Shown here one piece after another: positions 58,579 to 64,000 of a DNA stretch of 64,000 nt (position 1 is its first letter; every line of letters begins with the position of its first letter). Under the pieces are notes generated by a model. It saw nothing but the letters and a program-made list of their open reading frames with translations. It had not been told where the DNA came from and did no database searches. This DNA is from OFTM10 sp964196195 (GTDB taxonomy: Bacteria; Actinomycetota; Acidimicrobiia; Acidimicrobiales; Aldehydirespiratoraceae). Position numbers and translations under genes: made by a program. The stretch is from contig CAXMSE010000034.1 in the NCBI GenBank assembly GCA_964196195.1, positions 62,001-126,000 of the forward strand, read 5' to 3'.

Positions 58579-59226
58579 TCAGCGTTTACGCCACTGGGCC
58601 CATGCGTCGATATTGGCCTGAGACATGATGCGGTGTTCCTTGGCCACAGCGCGGGCCTCCTCGTCGTCGATTCGGCGCCCGATCGCCACCGATGCGAAGA
58701 AGTTGCCCTTGAAGTAGGGGACCAGGTCTTGGGGACGGAAATACCCGCCGAGGTCGTCGAGAACATCGGCCTCGCCCAACCAGGGTTCGGGATCGACGGG
58801 GTCGAGCCCGAGTGCGGTGAGCGCCTCCATGAGTTCGTCGTCCTTGGTGCGGTCAGCGAAGTCGCGACTCTCGTAGCGGTAGACCTCCTCACCGGCGGGA
58901 GAGAAGATCAACATCCCCGGAAGCGCGATACCACCGCGGTCTTCGGGGTCGAACAGGCTGAGCGGCGCCAGGTAGGTCTCGCCGCCGGGGTCACTCACGA
59001 ATCGCGTGTGGCTCAACCCCCAACGCTCGGACATGCCGGCTTGTCGGGCATCGTCGTTGACGCTCACCGCTATGACCTCGGCGCCCGCAGCGTGGATGCG
59101 GTCGTACATCGTTGCCAGCCGCACGAGCTGGCCGCAACAGAATGGTCACCAATCTCCGCGGTAGGTCATCAAGATGATGGCGCCATCGGTGCGCCTGAGC
59201 CTGTTGATGTCCTCGACATTGATCAT
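58579..59226 (-). CDS. Peroxiredoxin-like selenoprotein (UGA codon 27 read as Sec)
   Basis: Reading from ATG 59226 gives 215 residues if the in-frame TGA at 59148-59146 is decoded. The local sequence is TYRGDW-U-PFCCGQL: in related AhpC/TSA peroxiredoxin-like proteins this site is YRGDWCPYC, so UGA replaces the active-site Cys of a CxxC motif, giving UxxC. Both sides of the UGA are in one frame and belong to the same thioredoxin fold (VIAVSVNDD, VSDPGGETY). A SECIS-like hairpin follows. GGAG lies 9 bases before the ATG. A plain gene caller would report only the part after codon 34. A nonsense mutation is the main alternative. Confidence 0.78.
59111..59138 (-). promoter_or_regulatory. SECIS-like hairpin after the UGA codon
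   Basis: In the mRNA, GCCAGC and GCUGGC pair perfectly around the loop UCGUGCG; GUU/AAC extends the stem past a 3-base bulge. The apical loop starts 20 bases after the UGA, inside the 16-37-base range typical of bacterial SECIS elements, and contains a G near its start. Confidence 0.6.
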
Positions 59227-59244
59227 TGGGCGTGCTCCGGCTGG

Positions 59245-60051
59245 TCAGCTTGATGGGCGAGGCGGCTTGGTTGGCGGTCCCGCGAAAAGTTGAGCCATTT
59301 CTAGCCATTCGAGGGCGATTGCGCCAGCTACCTCCAGGCCCGTATCGGCGAGATTGCGGCGCTGGCTGGTGACGAGACAGAAATCGAGGGCGGTGCCGGT
59401 GACGGTGGCCACGGCATCCTCGGGGCCCCATACCCAGGTCTCGCCCGATGGAGACATCGCTGCCACCCTCACGTCACCGTCGGGGATCGGAAGCTTGCGA
59501 TTAATGTAGGTCCAGCCTCGGGTGATGAAGCCGAGCTGGGTGATGTGGCGGAGCCGGTCGGTCGCGGTGATCTCTCCGCCGACTGTGTCGACGATGTCCT
59601 GGCCATGGGCCCACGCTTCCATCAGGCGGGCGGTGAGAAACGACTTGGACCCCATCGAGGGCCCGTACCACTCGACGCGAGCATCGTCGGCGAGGGTGCC
59701 GGCGGCGGCAGCCAACTCTTCGCGGCAAGCTCGCCAGTGGGTCAACAGCTCTGGTGGAGACATCGCCTGTGCCTCGGTGAGGGTGATCCGATCCGCGGCG
59801 TCGGCGTCGGTGAACGCTTGGGCTACGAAGCGTTCTCGGTGGGCCGTGAACCTCTGAGGGTCTGTGATTGCCATGGCCGCCGAGTGATCGAAAAACGACA
59901 GGTGCCCGATCTGTTCGATCACCCGCCACCGGGGACTGGGTGTGGCCATCTGCCACTGGGCCTCCGAGAGCGGGGCGACGACCAGATCGAGGGCATCCTG
60001 CTCGGCGATCAGGTCGGCGGTGATGGATGCGGCGGTGACTGGGGCGCTCAT
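59245..60051 (-). CDS. TIGR03084-family protein (DinB/maleylpyruvate isomerase-like)
   Basis: This 268-residue protein has the metal-binding DinB/MDMPI-like N-terminal bundle, with TPSPRWRVIEQIGHLSFFDH (split about residue 38), RVEWYGPSMGSKSFLTARLMEAWAHGQDI, and a C-terminal SCP2-like part (WVWGPEDAVATVTG). The family is common in actinobacteria; function is not established, though thiol-dependent reactions are suspected. It starts on the last base of the LLM gene stop (TGATG). The selenoprotein gene follows 18 bases downstream. Confidence 0.87.
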   Translation of the reverse strand: MSAPVTAASITADLIAEQDALDLVVAPLSEAQWQMATPSPRWRVIEQIGHLSFFDHSAAMAITDPQRFTAHRERFVAQAFTDADAADRITLTEAQAMSPPELLTHWRACREELAAAAGTLADDARVEWYGPSMGSKSFLTARLMEAWAHGQDIVDTVGGEITATDRLRHITQLGFITRGWTYINRKLPIPDGDVRVAAMSPSGETWVWGPEDAVATVTGTALDFCLVTSQRRNLADTGLEVAGAIALEWLEMAQLFAGPPTKPPRPSS

Positions 60052-61088
60052 CAACCCACGACCTCGGCCATCTTGCGGAGGGTGGCAAGGTCGCCCATCA
60101 CGTTGAGAGTGGTGACGCACGATTGGCGCCAAGGGTCGAGGTCGGAGGCGATCTTGTCCCAAGGACCTATGAGGCTGATTTCCTCGCACATCTCGGTGGT
60201 GACCGCGGCGGTGGCGTCGGCCCGGTTGCCGGCGAGGAAAAGGTCTTGGATCGTGTCGCACTCCTCCTCGTATCCCATGCGGTCGAACACGGCACGGTGG
60301 AAGTTGGCACCCTTGGCCCCCATCCCGCCCACATAGAGCGAGATGACCGGGCGGATGAAGTCGGCGCAAGCCTCGATGTCGTCGCCGGGCACGAGGAGGG
60401 CGGTGCAGGCGACCGCGAAGCTGTCCCAGTTGTGGCGGGCAGTCGGGCGGTCGAACCCTTCCTGTAGGAAGCCCCTGTACATGGAGTCGTGCTTGGGTGA
60501 GAAGAGCCACGGGAGCCAGCCGTCGCAGATCTCCGCGGCGAGGGCGACGTTCTTCGGGCCCTCGGCGCCGAGATAGATCGGGATGTCGGAACGCAGGGGG
60601 TGCACGGTGCTCTTCAGCGGCTTGCCGAGGCCGGTGCCATCCGGATACGGCATATCGAAGAATTCGCCGTGGAACTCCACCGGCTTGTCGCGGGCGACGA
60701 CCTGGCGCACGATCTCGACGTATTCGCGGGTTCGGGCCAAGGGCTTTGGGTAGGGCTCGCCGTACCACCCCTCCACCACCTGGGGTCCGGAAGCGCCGAG
60801 GCCGAGAATGAACCGTCCGCCGGAGAGATGATCCATCGTGATCGCCGTCATTGCGGTGGTGGCCGGCGTGCGCGCGGCCATCTGGGTGATGGCAGTGCCG
60901 AGCTTCACTGTTTCGGTCGAGGCACCCCACCACGCCAGAGGGGTGAAGCAGTCCGAGCCGTAGGCCTCGGCGGTCCACACGGAGTCGAAGCCGAGTCGAT
61001 CGGCCTCCGTCACCTGTTCCTGAACCCCCTCGGGAGGCCCCGCTGACCAGTAGCCGGTATTGAGGCCAAGCTTCATGTTCGCGGTCAT
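60051..61088 (-). CDS. LLM-class F420-dependent oxidoreductase
   Basis: This 345-residue TIM-barrel protein is of the luciferase-like monooxygenase class: MKLGLNTGYW at the start, SVWTAEAYGSDCFTPLAWW, ARTPATTAMTAITMDHLSGGRFILGLGASGPQV, and IYLGAEGPKNVALAAEICDGWLPW. Members of this subgroup use F420 as hydride carrier. The substrate is unknown. TAGGGT 7 bases before the ATG indicates a leaderless promoter. It is divergent from the acyl-CoA carboxylase genes. Confidence 0.92.
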   Translation of the reverse strand: MTANMKLGLNTGYWSAGPPEGVQEQVTEADRLGFDSVWTAEAYGSDCFTPLAWWGASTETVKLGTAITQMAARTPATTAMTAITMDHLSGGRFILGLGASGPQVVEGWYGEPYPKPLARTREYVEIVRQVVARDKPVEFHGEFFDMPYPDGTGLGKPLKSTVHPLRSDIPIYLGAEGPKNVALAAEICDGWLPWLFSPKHDSMYRGFLQEGFDRPTARHNWDSFAVACTALLVPGDDIEACADFIRPVISLYVGGMGAKGANFHRAVFDRMGYEEECDTIQDLFLAGNRADATAAVTTEMCEEISLIGPWDKIASDLDPWRQSCVTTLNVMGDLATLRKMAEVVG

Positions 61089-61095
61089 GCCCGCG

Positions 61096-61157
61096 ACCCT
61101 AGTTCACTCGGAGTTCGAGAGGATAATCTTGACGCCATTCGCTTACCGCCGTACGGT
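61096..61157. promoter_or_regulatory. Divergent promoter boxes of the LLM and carboxylase genes
   Basis: TAGGGT (61101-61096, minus strand) lies 7 bases before the LLM ATG; TACGGT (61152-61157, plus strand) lies 7 bases before the carboxylase ATG. Both fit leaderless starts. Confidence 0.45.
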
Positions 61158-61164
61158 CCGGTAA

Positions 61165-62850
61165 ATGAACCGTTCCCTCCTGGCTTCCGCCCTCGGCTCC
61201 AGCCTCGACTCGTCGTCTGAACAATTCGCGAAGAACCGGACAGACATGCTCGAACTTCTCGACACCCACGACGAGCTGCTTGAGCTTGCCGACGGCGGCG
61301 GGGGGCCTGAGGCGATGGCGCGCCACCGGTCCCGCGGGAAGCTCCCCATCCGCGAGCGAATCGCCAATGTGATCGATCCCGATACGCCATTTTTAGAGAT
61401 CACTCCCCTCGGCGGATACGGGTCTCAGTATGCGCTGGGCGGAGGGATGGTGGCCGGTATCGGAATCATTGCCGGCACCGAGTGCGTGATCATGGGGAAC
61501 GATCCCACCGTGATGGCCGGAGCGCTCACGCCTTACTCCGTGAAGAAGTGGATGCGTGCCCTTGAGATTGCCCGCGACAATCGAATGCCTTATGTGAGCT
61601 TCGTGGAATCGGCCGGTGGCGACCTCAGGGTGGGCGGTAAGGCCAAGAGCGGGGGCAGCGATAAGGACAGCGAGAGATTCCAAGGCGCCGTGGGCGGCTC
61701 GGTGGTGCCCGAACACTTCGCGGAGACCGGTCGCTTCTTCTACGAGATGATCGAGTTGTCGAAGATGCGTATCCCCACCGTGTGTGTGGTGTTCGGGTCG
61801 TCCACTGCCGGCGGTGCTTACCAGCCGGGAATGTCGGACTACAACATCTTCATCAAGGACCAGTCCTTCGCCTTCCTCGCCGGCCCTCCACTGGTGAAGA
61901 TGGCCACCGGTGAGATCGCCGATGCCGACACCATCGGTGGCGCGGTGAAGCACGCCGAGGTGTCGGGGCAAGCCGAGTATCTGGCCGACGACGAGATGGA
62001 TGCACTGAGACTTTGCCGAGAAGTGGTCTCCCACCTCAACTGGCGAAAGCCCCATCACGCCCCGACGCTGAAGGCCGATGAGCCGGCTCAAGACCCTGAA
62101 GAATTGCTCGGCCTGATGAGTCGCGATTTGCGTACGCCGGTCGACGTTCGCGATGTGATTGCGCGGATCTCCGATGGTTCGCGCTTCGAAGAGTTCAAGC
62201 CGCGGTTCGGAAGCACGATGGTGTGTGGCTGGGCATCGATTCATGGTTACCCGGTGGGGTTGCTGGGCAACAACGGGGTGATCTATCCCGACACCGCTCA
62301 AAAGGGCGCCCACTTCATCCAGCTGTGCAACCAGATCGATGTGCCGCTCGTGTTCCTGCAAAACATCACCGGCTTCATGGTGGGTAAGGATTTTGAGGCC
62401 GACGGGATCATCAAGAAGGGGTCTCAGATGATCAATGCGGTCACCAATTCCACGGTGCCCCATCTCACCGTCATCATCGGGGCGTCGTACGGAGCAGGCA
62501 CCTATGGCATGTCGGGACGTGCGTTCGGCAACCGGTTCACTTTCCTATGGCCTACCGCCAAGATCGGGGTGATGGGTCCCAAACAGATTGCGGGGGTGAT
62601 GTCGGAGGTCCGTAGGGGCCAGGCGGCTCGCAAAGGGATCGAATTCGATGAAGAGGCCGACGCAGAGATGGTGGCGGCGGTTGAGGCCAGTCACGAAAGA
62701 GGATCGCTGGCGCTCAAAGCGACCGGAGCCATAAGCGACGACGGGATCATCGATCCGCGTGACACCCGCACGGTGCTGGGGATGTGTCTGAGTGTCGTTC
62801 GTAACCGGCCGATTGAGGGGGCCGAGGGTTACGGGGTGTTTCGACTGTGA
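61165..62850 (+). CDS. Acyl-CoA carboxylase, carboxyltransferase (beta) subunit
   Basis: This 561-residue carboxyltransferase has GKLPIRERIANVIDPDTPFLEI, VESAGGDLRVGG, the oxyanion-hole FGSSTAGGAYQPGMSDY and AGPPLVKMATGE, and a second crotonase-like half with GASYGAGTYGMSGRAF. It resembles methylcrotonyl/geranyl-CoA-type and propionyl-type beta subunits; the exact acyl-CoA is uncertain, with branched-chain degradation most likely. The biotin carboxylase subunit follows with a 4-base overlap. Confidence 0.93.
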   Translation: MNRSLLASALGSSLDSSSEQFAKNRTDMLELLDTHDELLELADGGGGPEAMARHRSRGKLPIRERIANVIDPDTPFLEITPLGGYGSQYALGGGMVAGIGIIAGTECVIMGNDPTVMAGALTPYSVKKWMRALEIARDNRMPYVSFVESAGGDLRVGGKAKSGGSDKDSERFQGAVGGSVVPEHFAETGRFFYEMIELSKMRIPTVCVVFGSSTAGGAYQPGMSDYNIFIKDQSFAFLAGPPLVKMATGEIADADTIGGAVKHAEVSGQAEYLADDEMDALRLCREVVSHLNWRKPHHAPTLKADEPAQDPEELLGLMSRDLRTPVDVRDVIARISDGSRFEEFKPRFGSTMVCGWASIHGYPVGLLGNNGVIYPDTAQKGAHFIQLCNQIDVPLVFLQNITGFMVGKDFEADGIIKKGSQMINAVTNSTVPHLTVIIGASYGAGTYGMSGRAFGNRFTFLWPTAKIGVMGPKQIAGVMSEVRRGQAARKGIEFDEEADAEMVAAVEASHERGSLALKATGAISDDGIIDPRDTRTVLGMCLSVVRNRPIEGAEGYGVFRL

Positions 62851-64000
62851 TCTCCTCACTTCTCGTTGCCAACCGAGGCGAGATCGCGCGGAGGGTTTTC
62901 CGCACCGCGAGATCCATGGGGATGCGGTGTGTGGCCGTGTTCGTCGACGCCGACGCAGATGCCCCGTTCGTGATGGAGGCCGATGAGGCCATCCGCCTGG
63001 CCGGTTCGTATCTCGATGGCGACGCGGTGATCGCTGCCGCGAAAGCCAGCGGTGTTCAGGCTGTCCATCCCGGCTACGGATTCCTCGCTGAGAATGCAGG
63101 ATTCGCGCGGGCCGTCGTCGAGGCGGGCCTGATCTGGGTGGGGCCGTCACCTGAGGCGATCGAGTCGATGGGCGACAAGATCATTGCCAAGCGAATCGCA
63201 GTCGAGGCGGGCGTTCCCACCCTCGTCTCGTCTGAGGACATCACAGGCGGCGACGAGATTGGATATCCGCTCCTGGTCAAGGCCTCCGCTGGAGGCGGCG
63301 GCAAAGGCATGCGTGTAGTGGAGTCGGCGGACCAGCTCGCCGAGTCGGTGGCTGCCGCGCGCCGTGAGGCACTCGGAGGGTTCGGCGACGATCGGGTGTT
63401 TCTCGAACGCTTCGTTGCTCGCTCACGTCATGTCGAGATCCAGATTCTGGGCGACATCCATGGCAACCTCGTCCACCTTGGCGAACGTGAATGCTCGATT
63501 CAGCGTCGTCACCAAAAGATCATCGAGGAGTCGCCATCGCCGGTGATCGACGCTGAGATGCGCGCCGCGATGGGTGAGTCCGCCCTCGCCCTGGCCCGCA
63601 ATCTCAGCTATGCGTCGGCAGGCACCGTCGAGTTCCTGGTAGACGACGACACGCGCGAGTTCTTCTTTCTCGAGGTCAACACCAGGCTTCAGGTCGAACA
63701 TCCGGTCACCGAGGAGGTCACCGGTCTCGATCTGGTTCGAGAGCAGCTGAGGATCGCCAGCGGTGAGCCGCTCGGATACGGCCAAGAGGAGGTGTCGTTC
63801 ACTGGTCACGCCATTGAAGCACGTCTCTACGCCGAAGATCCCGCCAGTGGTTTCCTGCCCGCCACCGGCACTCTCGCCGCCTTCTCCCCGGCTGCCGACC
63901 CTGAAGTGCGGTGGGACTCCGGTGTGGAGGAGGGCTCGGTTGTAGGGGTCGACTTCGACCCGATGTTGGCCAAGGTCATCGCCCACGCGCCCACCCGGTC
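62847..64000 (+). CDS. Acyl-CoA carboxylase, biotin carboxylase (alpha) subunit, cut by window end
   Basis: The open frame from GTG 62847 runs to the window end (384 codons seen) without a stop. It shows the biotin carboxylase start LLVANRGEIARRVFRTAR, QAVHPGYGFLAEN, the ATP-grasp loop KASAGGGGKGMRVV, RHVEIQILGD, FLEVNTRLQVEHPVTE and the ATG.L.F region. The biotin-carrier domain would lie beyond the window. It forms the holoenzyme with the beta subunit, whose stop it overlaps (GTGA). Confidence 0.95.
   Translation, partial: MISSLLVANRGEIARRVFRTARSMGMRCVAVFVDADADAPFVMEADEAIRLAGSYLDGDAVIAAAKASGVQAVHPGYGFLAENAGFARAVVEAGLIWVGPSPEAIESMGDKIIAKRIAVEAGVPTLVSSEDITGGDEIGYPLLVKASAGGGGKGMRVVESADQLAESVAAARREALGGFGDDRVFLERFVARSRHVEIQILGDIHGNLVHLGERECSIQRRHQKIIEESPSPVIDAEMRAAMGESALALARNLSYASAGTVEFLVDDDTREFFFLEVNTRLQVEHPVTEEVTGLDLVREQLRIASGEPLGYGQEEVSFTGHAIEARLYAEDPASGFLPATGTLAAFSPAADPEVRWDSGVEEGSVVGVDFDPMLAKVIAHAPTR

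Noticed and set aside
58579..59124. The shorter redoxin frame starting at GTG 59124
   Set aside because: It would lack the first strand and the whole active-site motif of the thioredoxin fold; the upstream sequence in the same frame supplies both when the UGA is decoded.
59245..60978. A 577-codon minus-strand frame ending with the TIGR03084 protein
   Set aside because: Only the part from ATG 60051 is real; the upstream part is an out-of-frame reading of the LLM oxidoreductase gene.
1..64000. CRISPR arrays, rRNA genes, prophage or intact transposons
   Set aside because: No regularly spaced repeats, rRNA sequence, integrase, phage structural gene or transposase was seen on either strand.

Overview
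The window looks like chromosomal DNA of a GC-rich actinobacterium, most likely a member of the Acidimicrobiia. The evidence is the actinobacterial gene order, an F420-type (LLM) oxidoreductase, a TIGR03084-type protein, DUF501, acyl-CoA carboxylase genes, and the two very short actinobacterial ribosomal proteins bL37 and bS22. I found no rRNA, CRISPR array, prophage or intact insertion sequence. One tRNA gene (Gln, anticodon UUG) is present. No stretch above 300 bases is empty; the longest gap, 22189-22479, holds a decayed HD-domain gene.

Region 1 (1-10.8 kb) carries salvage and lipid genes: a PfkB nucleoside-type kinase, a LysE exporter divergent from a TetR regulator, a di-iron ferritin-like oxygenase, a dienoyl-CoA isomerase-like protein, a 2-hydroxyacid dehydrogenase, uracil phosphoribosyltransferase, an M16 lipoprotein peptidase and adenosine deaminase. 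Region 2 (10.8-23.9 kb) holds an MFS transporter. It also holds a minus-strand series read as split ADP-forming acyl-CoA synthetase, ABM protein, queuosine salvage hydrolase (Qng1 type), a BMP/Nup nucleoside ABC transporter and a PHYHD1-like dioxygenase. DCC, bL37 and PHP-domain genes follow.

Region 3 (23.9-58.6 kb) matches the conserved actinobacterial housekeeping order: ychF, desaturase, rsmI, rmuC, metG, tatD, rpf, ksgA, ispE, tRNA-Gln, glmU, prs, rplY, pth, mfd, surA-like, mazG, eno, ftsB, DUF501, ppx. Two blocks interrupt it. One is a secreted Fn3-like protein, ECF sigma factor and FecR-like membrane protein (35.3-38.0 kb). The other is a DrrAB-type exporter plus CO-dehydrogenase accessory genes coxD, coxE, xdhC, mocA and coxG (49.6-57.2 kb), which separates ftsB from DUF501.

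Region 4 (58.6-64 kb) has a peroxiredoxin-like gene with an in-frame UGA exactly at the active-site cysteine and a SECIS-like hairpin after it, so it is probably a selenoprotein. A TIGR03084 protein, an LLM oxidoreductase and acyl-CoA carboxylase beta and alpha (the latter cut by the window end) follow.

About twenty genes have a TANNNT hexamer 5-9 bases before the start codon. This implies widespread leaderless transcription and helped choose several starts. Main points for follow-up are the selenoprotein, the pairing of the queuosine hydrolase with a nucleoside ABC importer, the shortened GlmU, and two palindromes placed over predicted -10 boxes. All functional calls come from reading the sequence; no database search was run.
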